From contig CANNAM010000002.1 in the NCBI GenBank assembly GCA_947502595.1, positions 62,001-126,000 of the forward strand: a stretch of 64,000 nt of DNA, read 5' to 3'. This stretch comes from an uncultured Marinicella sp. (GTDB lineage Bacteria > Pseudomonadota > Gammaproteobacteria > Xanthomonadales > Marinicellaceae). The position numbers and the translations under genes are program-made. Numbering within the stretch: the first letter of the stretch is position 1; each line of letters opens with the position of its first letter. Below are positions 38,568 to 48,500 of this stretch, piece by piece. The notes beneath the pieces are model-generated. The model ran no database searches and had not been told where the DNA came from. It saw only the letters and a program-made list of their open reading frames with translations.

Positions 38568-41500
38568 ATAAAGCATGGGATCGTGGCATCATCTATTGGT
38601 TTGCCAGCAATCCAGTGGCGGCTAATTTATTGATGGTGTGCCTGCTGTTGGCAGGACTGTACACAGCAGCCACCCTGAAAAAAGAGATGTTTCCAGCCAC
38701 CACCATCAATCAAGTATTGGTTACCATGGCATACCCTGGGGCTGCGCCTGATGAAGTGGAAAAAGGCATTTGCGTTAAAGTTGAAGACGCGGTCACTGGC
38801 TTAGAAGGCATAGACAAGACCACTTGTGTGGCGAATGAAGGTTTTGCCCGCACCAACATTGAAATTGCCAATGGCTACGATGTAAAAAATGTCATGGCCG
38901 AGATCAAAAATCGCATTGATGGCATCAACTCATTCCCAGTACAAACAGAAAAACCCATCATCAGCGAAATCATTGTTCAACAACCAGTGATCAGGGTTTC
39001 GGTGTTTGGACAGGTTGCTGAGAAACAATTGTTATTGGCCGCTCAGGACATCCGTGATGAAATCATAGATCTGCCCAATGTATCAATGGCCGCCTTGTCA
39101 GGTAACCGTGATTATGAAATCGCCATTGAAGTCAAAGAAAATACCCTCCGGCAATATAAACTCAGCTTTGATGAAATAGCCCGCGCTTTGCGAGCAGCTT
39201 CGATTGATTTACCGGGTGGCTCAATCAAAACCGATCGCGGTGATGTGTTATTGCGCGCAGTGGGTCAGTCGTACACTGGCGAAGAATTTGCCCAAACTGT
39301 GATTCGCACCAACCCTGATGGATCGCGTTTATTACTCGAGGACATAGCAGTCATAAAAGATGAGTTTGAAGAAGACACTGAACGAGGACAATTTGATGGT
39401 AAACCAGCCATCAGTATCACCGTCAGTTCAGTGGAAAGTGAATCCATCATTGAAATTTCCGACCGGGTTTTACAGTACGTCAGCGCCAAACAACAACAAA
39501 TGCCGGCCAATATTTCTATTGCCACCTGGTCTGATACTTCACACTATGTGCGTGGTCGCTTGGATATGATGCAACGCAATATGATTCAGGGTGCAGTTTT
39601 GGTGTTGTTGACCCTGACTTTATTTCTACGCCTCAAAGTGGCCTTTTGGGTGATGTTGGGTTTACCAGTGGCCTTCCTTGGCGCCTTTGTCTTTTTACCC
39701 TTGGCCGACATCAGTATCAACATGCTCAGTATGTTTGGTTTTATTGTGGTGCTGGGTATCGTGGTTGATGATGCCATTGTGATTGGTGAAAGTGCCTATG
39801 CAGAAATTCAAGACAAAGGCCACTCGCTGAAGAATGTGGTGGTCGGTGCCCAAAAAGTCGCCACACCAGCAACTTTCGGGGTCTTAACCACCATTGCAGC
39901 CTTTGCCCCAATGTTGTTTGTAGGCACGGTTTTTGGTTCGTTTTTTGAAGCCATTGGTTGGGTGGTTATTTTGTGTTTGTTGTTTTCATTGGTTGAATCA
40001 AAGTTAATACTGCCAGCCCATTTAGCCCACATGAATTCCTCGGACCTTGGCACCAAGACACCCGGGCTGTTGCTGCGAATCCAGCGCAAAGTGAATCAAG
40101 GCCTGGAACATGTCATTAATCACAACTACCAACCGACCATCGCCAAAGCCATCCAACGACCCATGCTGACCATGACCCTCTTTGCAGCCATCTTTGTCTT
40201 GAGTATGGGCTTATTTAAAAACAACCTGGTGCGTTATGTGATGATGCCTGATTTTGTTTCTGATTTTGTTCAAGCAGACTTTGTCATGGCCCAGGGTACG
40301 CCCAAAGCACGCAGCAAAGAAGTGTTACAACAGGTAGAGGATGCCTTGGTTCAACTGGACAAAGACGTCAGCGCAACAGTGGGGAAAACCAATGGTGCGG
40401 TGTTCACCCACCGGTTTGCTGTATTGGACTCACAAATTTCAGGGCGAGTGGTGGTTGAACTGGTTAAAGATGAATACGCAGTGATAGATGGTAAAGAAAT
40501 GCTGAAGCGCTGGACTGAATACATTGGCGAAATTCCTGGCGCCACCCAAGTAGGCACTTTGTCCTTATCCGGTCCTGGACAAGGGGCTGATATCAGCCTG
40601 AAATTGGTTGGTAGCGACACCGAAGAACTGCGACTGGCAGCCGATATCCTGGCCACTGAACTGGCCACTTTTGAAGGTGTTTCCGACATCAGAAACTCGA
40701 TGGAAACCGGCAAAGACGAAATTGAATTATCAATCAAACCAATTGGCCGCAATTTAGGTCTGAGTCAAAACGAGCTAGGTACTCAAATAAGACAAGCTTA
40801 TTATGGCGAAGAAGTGCAACGTCTGCAAAGTGGCAATGATGAAGTCAAAGTGATGCTGCGTTACGATCGCGCCAGCAGAGAATCACTGAAATCTCTGGAC
40901 GATTTGCGCATCCGCACCAGCCAAGGTGATGAGCTGGCTCTGCATACAGTTGCTGATGTCAGTCTGGGCAAAGCACCCAACGCCATTGAACGGGTGAACC
41001 GCAAACGTGCAGCACGCATCTCTGCCATGGTGGACAAAGCCATTGCCGACCCACAAACCATAGTCAACCAATTGATGCCCGAGGGTGATGAGCCCATTGT
41101 CGCAGCGTACCCAGGGGTTGGCTATGACCTCGATGGCAACAGCAAAGAGATGAATAATCTGGCCAACAACCTGGCTGTTGGCATGGCCGCTGCCATATTG
41201 CTGATTTATGTACTTTTGGCCATTCCTTTGAAATCATACTTACAGCCATTTATCATCATGCTGGTCATTCCATTTGGCATCACTGGCGCCATCATTGGGC
41301 ATTTGCTGTTGGACTTAACCTTCAGCATGATGTCAATATTTGGGGTGATTGCACTGACCGGTGTGGTGGTTAATGATTCCTTGGTGATGGTCGATTACAT
41401 CAACAAACAACGCCGCCAAGGCATTGATGTGATTGAGGCTGTTAAACATGCCGGCAGCCGCAGATTTCGCGCCATATTATTGACTTCACTGACCACTTTC

Positions 41501-41683
41501 TTTGGTCTGTTACCCATCATGTTTGAGCAATCACTGCAAGCCAAAGTCATCATCCCAATGGCCGTGTCTTTGGCCTTTGGTATCTTATTCGCCACCGTGA
41601 TTACCCTGGTCATGATTCCCACCCTGTATGCTTTATTGGACCGAATCAAACCTCACAAGAGTATATACAAGAACAGTTTATAA
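38564..41683 (+). CDS. RND multidrug efflux permease (HAE-1-like)
   Basis: The 1039-residue inner-membrane pump has twelve predicted membrane helices and two large periplasmic loops. The proton-relay Asp pair is in helix 4 (VVLGIVVDDAIVIGES, near residues 402-403). N-terminal wording (NLLMVCLLLAGLY..., YPGAAPDEVEKGI) places it among the HAE/AcrB-like pumps. It exports hydrophobic drugs or lipids with the adaptor. Substrate cannot be predicted. It is convergent with the island's exporter gene (35-base gap). Confidence 0.93.
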   Translation: MNKAWDRGIIYWFASNPVAANLLMVCLLLAGLYTAATLKKEMFPATTINQVLVTMAYPGAAPDEVEKGICVKVEDAVTGLEGIDKTTCVANEGFARTNIEIANGYDVKNVMAEIKNRIDGINSFPVQTEKPIISEIIVQQPVIRVSVFGQVAEKQLLLAAQDIRDEIIDLPNVSMAALSGNRDYEIAIEVKENTLRQYKLSFDEIARALRAASIDLPGGSIKTDRGDVLLRAVGQSYTGEEFAQTVIRTNPDGSRLLLEDIAVIKDEFEEDTERGQFDGKPAISITVSSVESESIIEISDRVLQYVSAKQQQMPANISIATWSDTSHYVRGRLDMMQRNMIQGAVLVLLTLTLFLRLKVAFWVMLGLPVAFLGAFVFLPLADISINMLSMFGFIVVLGIVVDDAIVIGESAYAEIQDKGHSLKNVVVGAQKVATPATFGVLTTIAAFAPMLFVGTVFGSFFEAIGWVVILCLLFSLVESKLILPAHLAHMNSSDLGTKTPGLLLRIQRKVNQGLEHVINHNYQPTIAKAIQRPMLTMTLFAAIFVLSMGLFKNNLVRYVMMPDFVSDFVQADFVMAQGTPKARSKEVLQQVEDALVQLDKDVSATVGKTNGAVFTHRFAVLDSQISGRVVVELVKDEYAVIDGKEMLKRWTEYIGEIPGATQVGTLSLSGPGQGADISLKLVGSDTEELRLAADILATELATFEGVSDIRNSMETGKDEIELSIKPIGRNLGLSQNELGTQIRQAYYGEEVQRLQSGNDEVKVMLRYDRASRESLKSLDDLRIRTSQGDELALHTVADVSLGKAPNAIERVNRKRAARISAMVDKAIADPQTIVNQLMPEGDEPIVAAYPGVGYDLDGNSKEMNNLANNLAVGMAAAILLIYVLLAIPLKSYLQPFIIMLVIPFGITGAIIGHLLLDLTFSMMSIFGVIALTGVVVNDSLVMVDYINKQRRQGIDVIEAVKHAGSRRFRAILLTSLTTFFGLLPIMFEQSLQAKVIIPMAVSLAFGILFATVITLVMIPTLYALLDRIKPHKSIYKNSL

Positions 41684-41718
41684 AAAACTGGAGTAGAGAG
41701 AACAGCTGAATGGTGAAA

Positions 41719-43854
41719 CTATATACTGGCAATTTTATTATTTACGCTATTCAGCTCAATCAGTTTGCTGCCTTCAATGGTAACTATTCTATCTGCCATC
41801 GCGATGGTGTCTGGCCGGTGAGCCACCATGACTCGGGTAATATTTAGCTTTTTAATGGTTTCATTAACCTGCTTCTCCAATGCCACATCTAAGCTTGAGG
41901 TGGCCTCATCCAAGAATATGATTTTGGGTTCTTTATACAATGCTCTGGCCAGCAATATTCTTTGAATTTGGCCACCAGACAAACTGTTACCCATGTCCCC
42001 TATTGGTGTATGGTAACCCAGTGGCATGTTATCAATGTCATCATGAATCGCAGCCATTTTGGCATATTCTTTGACCTTGTCAAAATCAACATTTGTATCA
42101 AAAAAAGTGATATTTTCCAAGATACTTCCTGACAGCAGTTGATCACTTTGCATCACTGTAGCAATCATTTTTCGATACGTTTTGAGTCCAATTTTTCGAA
42201 TGTCATACCCTCCTACTTCGATACTTCCTTGGTTAGGTTCTAACAAACCCAGCATGATTTTAATCAAGGTTGTTTTGCCCCAACCCGATGGCCCAACAAT
42301 CACCACCGACTCACCTTGCTTGATATGTAACTCAGTGTTATCAAATAACTTGGCAGAGTGATCAGAATATCTGAAGGAAACCTGTGACAATTTAAGTTCG
42401 CCTACTATGTTACTTACTCCAATTTGACCCTGGGTATTTTTCTCTTTTTCGGTTAGAACTATGTCTCCCAGTCGTTCCATATGCAGGGACAGCATTTTAA
42501 ATTGTATGGCTTTTTCAATCAGTGCTGAAGACCGTTGTACCAGCTGCCGCTTATAAGTCATAAAAGCAAACAACATACCAACAGTAAAAGAACCTGCAAC
42601 CACTGCGGATGCCGCAAGGTACACAATAAGGATATTTTCAATTCCAAACAGTAAGCCATTAAGAAAGTTATAACCCACACTCAGTTTGCCCACTTTGATC
42701 ATTGCGTTGACATTATCAGCATAATGATTTTGCCAAATAACTTGGCGTTGGCTTTCATTACCGAATAATTTAACTGCTTGAATGGCTCTGACTGTTTCTA
42801 TGAAATTGGTGTTTTGACTGGCATGAGTAGTGATGACTTCTTCGGTCATGCGTTTATTGGTTTTATATAATAGCACCCTTGAAATGGTGTAAGTTGAAAT
42901 CGCAAACACCACTATCATGGCCAATTGTGGGCTATAAAAAAATATCATCACCAACAGACCTATCACCATCAAAGCATCCACTACCGCTTCAACCAAACCA
43001 GTGGTTAATATGTCTTTCACCTGCTGCAATGAACCAAAGCGCGAAATCACATCACCTATATGCCTTTTTTCAAAATAAGACATTGGAAGTTTGATTAAGT
43101 GTCTAAATAAATTACTGGCAATTTGGACATTTAACTGTGAACCCATGTACAGGATAACCAGCCCCCTTAGTGCAGTTATTGACACTGAAACTAGCATCAT
43201 TAAACAAAAACCCAATGCCAGTAATTTGAGCAAATCCATGTCTTGAGAAACAACCACCTCATCAATGACAAGCTGTAAATAAAACGGAGAAATTAGGGTG
43301 AAAGTTTGAATCAATAAAGACAACGCAAGAATTTGAATCAATACCCGCTTAACGCCTTTAATACGAGACCAAAAGTCTTTTAACTTGGCTTTATTAGTTT
43401 CTTTTTTTGGTTCAAAATCAGGTGATGGCATCAGTTCCAAAGCCACACCTGAGTAGTGCTGCATGAACTGTTCTTGGCTCATCACTTTAAGTCCAGCTGC
43501 AGGGTCATGAATGATGAATTTATTGCGTTTGATGTTTTTTAAAACAACAAAGTGCTTTTCATCCCAATGTAAGATGGTTGGCTTCGATAATTTGTTAAGA
43601 TTATTTATATCAACCCTCAAGGGCCTTGAGTTCAATGCCAAATCATCAGCAATTTGGATCAAATCAGTCAGTGTAAGACCTCTTCCTGAAGCAGCATGAA
43701 CGGCTCGTAGGCTGTTCAAATCAATTTCATGACCATGGTAATTTGCCACCATTGCCAAACAAGCCAAACCACACTCTGCGACTTCAGTTTGCATGATTAT
43801 TGGCAGCCGTTTACCCCATTTATAATTCAACAGTGCATGTGTGTTTTCAGTCAT
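41719..43854 (-). CDS. C39 peptidase-containing ABC exporter of the RiPP cluster
   Basis: The 711-residue protein has an N-terminal C39 peptidase domain with complete catalytic set: Gln22, Cys28 (QTEVAECGLACLA), His101 and Asp117. Six membrane helices (about 165-440) and an ABC domain follow, with Walker A GPSGWGKTT, signature LSGGQIQR and Walker B IIFLDEATSSLD. Such PCAT exporters cut double-glycine leaders and translocate the mature peptide through the inner membrane. It starts directly after the hlyD-like stop. The nearby precursor has a matching GG leader, so it is the likely substrate. Confidence 0.95.
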   Translation of the reverse strand: MTENTHALLNYKWGKRLPIIMQTEVAECGLACLAMVANYHGHEIDLNSLRAVHAASGRGLTLTDLIQIADDLALNSRPLRVDINNLNKLSKPTILHWDEKHFVVLKNIKRNKFIIHDPAAGLKVMSQEQFMQHYSGVALELMPSPDFEPKKETNKAKLKDFWSRIKGVKRVLIQILALSLLIQTFTLISPFYLQLVIDEVVVSQDMDLLKLLALGFCLMMLVSVSITALRGLVILYMGSQLNVQIASNLFRHLIKLPMSYFEKRHIGDVISRFGSLQQVKDILTTGLVEAVVDALMVIGLLVMIFFYSPQLAMIVVFAISTYTISRVLLYKTNKRMTEEVITTHASQNTNFIETVRAIQAVKLFGNESQRQVIWQNHYADNVNAMIKVGKLSVGYNFLNGLLFGIENILIVYLAASAVVAGSFTVGMLFAFMTYKRQLVQRSSALIEKAIQFKMLSLHMERLGDIVLTEKEKNTQGQIGVSNIVGELKLSQVSFRYSDHSAKLFDNTELHIKQGESVVIVGPSGWGKTTLIKIMLGLLEPNQGSIEVGGYDIRKIGLKTYRKMIATVMQSDQLLSGSILENITFFDTNVDFDKVKEYAKMAAIHDDIDNMPLGYHTPIGDMGNSLSGGQIQRILLARALYKEPKIIFLDEATSSLDVALEKQVNETIKKLNITRVMVAHRPDTIAMADRIVTIEGSKLIELNSVNNKIASI

Positions 43855-45117
43855 TTATATGCGTCCTTTTATCGCGTAAAAAGGTGCCAGCAACCAATCC
43901 AATAACGTCCTTTCTTCCAACATAATATCAGCTGAAACTGCCATGCCAGCTTGTAGGTCCATGCGCTTCCCAAAAGCACTGACATGTTGTGAATCCAGCT
44001 CAACTTTAACTCGATAAACTGGGTCTCGGGTTGGTAATGTTCGTTCCAGATCACTGGGGTTAATGGGCGCTTTTGCTACATCTAAAACCAAACCTGAATA
44101 CTGGCCAAATTGCTGGTATGGAAAAGCATCATAACGAATGCGAACCTGCTGTCCTGGCTGGATAAACCCAATGGCTCTTGAAGGTAAAAATAACTCGGCA
44201 TAAAACAAATTTTCTGCGGGCACAATACTTAACAAATATGTGTTGTTAGAAACTCGCTGTCCAGGGTAAGTTTGTACTGAAGTTACCAGGCCATCAATAT
44301 TTGCTTTAATACTGTATGAATCATTGCCTTCTAACTGGATGATTCGTTCCTCAATAGAGGTGTATCTTTCTGTTAATTCTTGGACTTGATTGAGGTGTAA
44401 AAGTGGTAGTTTTTCAAGTTGATTCCGCATGCCACTGACTGCAGCTTCTACCACCAACTTATTTCTGGCCGTTTGATTTATATTTGATTCTGCTCGCAAT
44501 AATGCATCTTTTTTAACCCTAAGATCAGATTCAGTAACAAATCCATCGAACGACAATTTTTCAAACTTTTGCCATTCTTGCTCAGCCATTACAAGCTGAT
44601 TATTTTGAATTTGAATTTGTTCTGTAAGTTGATTCAATTGTTGTTGTGAGTTTTTTATGGCTGAATCAAGGCGCTGAATTTCACCTTTTAGTACAGAAGA
44701 TTCATTCTTAATTCTGTTACTTATTTCTGTTTTACTGGACTTTAATTTTTGGATGATTTGTTGGTTGACTGAGACATCCGCCAGAGTGTCTTGTTGGGTT
44801 GATATTTCAACCAATACATCACCTTTATTGACTTGTGAACCCTCTATTATCAATGTATTTTCGATCACACCTACCATCGATGTAACAACTTTTTCAATGC
44901 CTTTGCTGGGCACCAGGTAACCACTAACGGTTTCTTTTCGATGGTAAGTACCCATAGATATCAATACCACAAACAAAACAATGAACAAGACCAAAGCCAA
45001 AGTAATTGCACTGAATGACACAGGTTGAATCAACAGCACCTCACCCTGCAGTCCTGATGTATCGGCAGAATTCTTTTGTTTTGTCTCAGATTCTGATTTG
45101 TCTGATAAACTCATCAT
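43855..45117 (-). CDS. HlyD-type membrane fusion protein of the RiPP cluster
   Basis: About 420 residues, with one membrane segment (around 35-57), a lipoyl/barrel-sandwich part (YLVPSKGIEKVVTSMVGVIENTLIIEGSQVNKGD) and a long coiled-coil hairpin (about 120-235) typical of bacteriocin-export adaptors. The frame is open from GTG at 45123, but an AGGTG ribosome site lies just before ATGs at 45117 and 45114, so I start it there. It bridges the PCAT exporter to the outer membrane; no TolC gene is nearby. It is separated from the precursor gene by a hairpin. Confidence 0.9.
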   Translation of the reverse strand: MMSLSDKSESETKQKNSADTSGLQGEVLLIQPVSFSAITLALVLFIVLFVVLISMGTYHRKETVSGYLVPSKGIEKVVTSMVGVIENTLIIEGSQVNKGDVLVEISTQQDTLADVSVNQQIIQKLKSSKTEISNRIKNESSVLKGEIQRLDSAIKNSQQQLNQLTEQIQIQNNQLVMAEQEWQKFEKLSFDGFVTESDLRVKKDALLRAESNINQTARNKLVVEAAVSGMRNQLEKLPLLHLNQVQELTERYTSIEERIIQLEGNDSYSIKANIDGLVTSVQTYPGQRVSNNTYLLSIVPAENLFYAELFLPSRAIGFIQPGQQVRIRYDAFPYQQFGQYSGLVLDVAKAPINPSDLERTLPTRDPVYRVKVELDSQHVSAFGKRMDLQAGMAVSADIMLEERTLLDWLLAPFYAIKGRI

Positions 45118-45159
45118 ATTCACCTGCTTAGTTACCGGTTTTAATTGAATAATAAAATT

Positions 45160-45186
45160 CAGCCAAAAAACTGTGTTTTTTGGCTG
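45160..45186 (-). terminator. Hairpin between precursor and export genes (possible partial terminator)
   Basis: Perfect 11-base arms CAGCCAAAAAA (45160-45170) and TTTTTTGGCTG (45176-45186) with a 5-base loop lie 8 bases after the precursor stop. In the minus direction it is followed by AATTTTATTATT. The A/T-rich stem may also work as an mRNA end stabiliser. Confidence 0.65.
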
Positions 45187-45194
45187 ATTTTAAA

Positions 45195-45485
45195 TTACTT
45201 AATTTCACCTTCATGGGTGTTATCGCAGTGACTGCTGGGGCCAGTATCGCCTGTCGGACCAGGGCCACCAGGACCAGTGAAGCCAGTTGGGCCAGAAGGA
45301 CCAGTTATGCCACCTGGTCCGGTAGGCGCAGTAAATGCAGTAGTTCCGGCAGGAGGACACAAATTAGAACCATCTCCTGTAGTCTGTGTATGTGTACCAC
45401 CTGCAACTTGACCTATTTCATTGGCGGTCAACTCGCGCATTGTATTGGTTTCAATTGATAACTCTTGGTTGTTAAAATTTTTCAT
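45195..45485 (-). CDS. RiPP precursor peptide with GG leader and collagen-like core
   Basis: The 96-residue peptide has a 30-residue leader ending MRELTANEIGQVAGG, a classical double-glycine leader for C39 exporters. The predicted core (31-96) has 14 Thr, 4 Ser, 16 Gly, 10 Pro and two Cys (Cys43, Cys87). Residues 56-84 are ten consecutive Gly-X-Y units (one shortened to Gly-Pro), with Thr/Ser in seven of the Y positions. I choose ATG 45485 because AAGAGA precedes it by about 7 bases; the internal ATG at residue 16 has no ribosome site. It lies between the LanB-type dehydratase and the exporter genes, so Thr/Ser dehydration is the likely modification. I know no described RiPP with this core type. 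Confidence 0.85.
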   Translation of the reverse strand: MKNFNNQELSIETNTMRELTANEIGQVAGGTHTQTTGDGSNLCPPAGTTAFTAPTGPGGITGPSGPTGFTGPGGPGPTGDTGPSSHCDNTHEGEIK

Positions 45486-45547
45486 ATCATTTCTCTTTTA
45501 AAATAATTATTTACAATGTGACCAACCTTGATCACGGCTTATATAAC

Positions 45548-45564
45548 CATTGAACTGTTCAATG
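45548..45564. promoter_or_regulatory. Perfect palindrome upstream of the precursor gene
   Basis: CATTGAAC and GTTCAATG flank one central base. It starts 9 bases after the dehydratase stop and ends about 60 bases before the precursor ATG. It could be an operator for separate precursor transcription or an mRNA processing hairpin; no T-run follows. Confidence 0.5.
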
Positions 45565-45573
45565 ATTGATATT

Positions 45574-48500
45574 TCATAATCCAATCAGATTTTCATGATT
45601 GACAGTGTTGATTTGTCTGCTTAAGCCAGCTGCAACCTGATTTCCTGGTGTGAATTTTCTGGCTATAACTGTACGGGTGTATCGCATTAAATAGTGGTAA
45701 ACAATCCATTCATTGGCCCTACCAAGCAATACAAAACTCCGGTTACAATCCATGTGAATTAAACTTTGAAGGATTGATAACTCATCTTTGTTATTTTTTT
45801 CACAGGCCTGTTTTAACTGGCTGACCGTACGGCTATAAGTTGCATAGGCCTTGGCTATAACTGGACTTTGGAGGGCGGTTAAAAAATCAGGTGATACCGC
45901 CTCTGCCACTTGTTTCATGTTCATTCGGTAATTTTCACTGAGCTTTTTCTTAGTGAATTCATTGTTCCCAAATTCCCGATCATAGGAAGCTGCGGATTGT
46001 TTAAAATAAGCTTCTAATTTATCTAATGAACCGCACATGCCTAATGCCAGTTGCCAAGTCAAATGTAAACTCAATTGCCAGCGCAACTCATCTCGATTTA
46101 TTAAACTTGCTGTTTGCTGAATAAAATCAGTTACGATTAAACTGTTGTGATAAAAAAGCTGTTCACACAAGGGGAGGAGTTCTGGTCCTCCATAACGCTC
46201 AAATTCAGGCATATGTGATGATTCAGACACACTTGTGATTAAGCCTTGTTGGTACAGTGTTTTGATTTCAGGGTAGAGTGAAGCATCAATCTCATCTGTC
46301 TTAAATTGTTGCTTCAACTTAAAACGTATTCTGATATGAAAGTCTGGATCCGTGTACCTGATAAAATGCCAATGCTTAATCTTACCTTCAGCCACCAGCT
46401 TATTGGCAAGCCCAGACAAGTGGTCTGCCAACAACCGATCAGCTGATGCTTCACCTGTATATATTTTCAAGTACTTCCATGCTTCATTTGGTAAAGAGGC
46501 TTTTTGTTTGGCCTCGCTGATAGCAAGGTGTGTACTTGTTTCAGTGTCCTTTTGCTCTGCGTTTTGTCCATGGGATGCAAATAAAGGCAGAACAACCTCA
46601 TGCCTAAAAACAGCAGTACCTCGGCTGATCAACTCAGACGTTTTTTCATTCAAAGATTCAATTAAAATAACGGTACTTTTTTTCTTAACTAATTCACTGA
46701 TAAGCATCAAACAAGAAAACGCAGATTCTAAATTAAAATCTAAAATGTTATCGCCTTCTTTAATTGCCACAAATTTACTTAGCTTTCTAAGCTTTTTAAT
46801 TTTTTTCAGCTGTTCTATTTTTGCTTCAATATCCTTGCAACTTTGTAAAGATCGAATTTCATGTACACTAATCAACCAACGTTGTGGTGAGAGAATGATG
46901 TTGTCTATTCTTATTTCAGGCAGGTATGGCAACAAATCTAATGGTTTACTTTTTATCTGTGAACTAAAATAACCCGCTTCGTATTGCAGTGCATTTAAGA
47001 ATTGGTATACCGGTAAATTTAAACCAGAAGTGTTATGAGCTGATGCTAAACGAGGTGAAATTTCTGTTCCCAGCTTTTTAGAAAAAAGCACCATTCTGCC
47101 CCGCTGTATTTTTAAAAATAAATCCTCACATTTAATTTGATTATCAGCATCAATGTCTGAATCTCCAGGGCTGTAAATTATTTCTTTATTGCGCAATTGA
47201 GGGCGTCCAGAAATATTCCCAATAGTAGATTGTTGGGCATGGATAATTTCAGCCTTAATCACATTGGGCTGAAGGGCTTGCTCTTGATCGGCTAAGTCTT
47301 TGCATGAATCTGCCAGGAACTGATCTCCACAGCAAAAACGACCCAATAATGACAATGCCGAAGGCCCACCTATGCTGTTCATTTTGAATAATGTCCTCCC
47401 TTCATCCTCAGCTTTCATAAAAGTTCCTAACACAGAAACTGTATCTAAAAATGCACCTTTGGGAACCGGAAAGTAAGGCTTCAATGTTTCAAAATCATCC
47501 AACTTTATGGTTAATAAACTGGCATTTTTTCTGATGGCTTCAACCACCCTAACCAGCATAAAAGCATCGAGAGCCTCCCATTTAATTTGGCTATTTCCTT
47601 GCTGTTGACCAAAACCAATACCATTGAGTAAAGGTGAACGTCCATTCCTTTGAGGACCAAATCCTATGCCGTTGTCAACATCCAAAGCTTCTAACAAAGA
47701 CACTTCTGCATCTTCATAGCGCTGCTGGAATTTATGGGTAAAATCTTGTATTAATGAACTGGGTTTCCAGAATAACCCTGCCAATTTTTGTACTGTATCA
47801 ATTACATTGTTGACCTCTTTTTGTCCCAATTTTTGCTGTTGCCCGGATCTGAATGCATCTATATGAATCCACTTCTTAATATCAGCATTTGGCAACATCA
47901 GCCCAATGGCTTGCTCGACTTGGGTCAACTTATTCGGAAGTTCACTTTCATCAAGTTCATTGATGGCAGCTATCTTGTCTTGTATTTGCAGAGCCTGAGA
48001 CAAAAGTTTTGAGTCGACACTAGACTTCTTGGCTCGTTTCAAGAGTGAGTCAAAACTATTTCTGCTCCCAACCACAAAACCTAAATAACCCTCTAAAATT
48101 TGGTTATCTAGCAAATCATAGATAAATTTTGTCAGTTCCGACTCTTTTAAATGTCTGAATTTATGTTTTAATTGAGTAACAACATCTTTCACCATAGTCC
48201 AGTTTTTACAGGCTTGTATGGTGACTTGAATAGCATGATTAATTTGAACTGCATCCATGTTATACGTGTTGTAATTCTCTTTTATTTTTTGGCGTACAAA
48301 ACGGTATTCACCAGCCAACTCATACAAGCTTGAGTTTGCCCTGACTTGTAATTTCATATGTTGATGATTAGCACACCATGTTTGAAACTGTTCAGCAATC
48401 ATATTCACACAGCTGTTATCCAATCGTGCATACAGGCGTATGGGTTCAGGTATGTTTATTTGTGTTTCATCAGCTACGGGTAGTGACATCACATTTGAAA

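Noticed and set aside
41704-41756. AGCTGAAT/ATTCAGCT inverted repeat around the exporter gene stop
   Set aside because: The loop is 37 bases and partly coding, with no T-run, so it is probably chance.
45180-45458. Plus-strand open frame opposite the precursor gene
   Set aside because: It is the antisense image of the Gly/Pro/Thr-rich core, giving an Arg/Ser/Thr-rich product, and has no ribosome site.
45174-45486. Precursor as a plain collagen-like surface protein
   Set aside because: The C39-type GG leader, small size and the flanking LanB and PCAT genes fit a processed peptide better, though the surface-protein idea cannot be fully excluded.
46352-46972. A 206-codon plus-strand open frame inside the dehydratase gene
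   Set aside because: The dehydratase is clearly coding through the whole stretch, and the antisense product has no recognisable domain.
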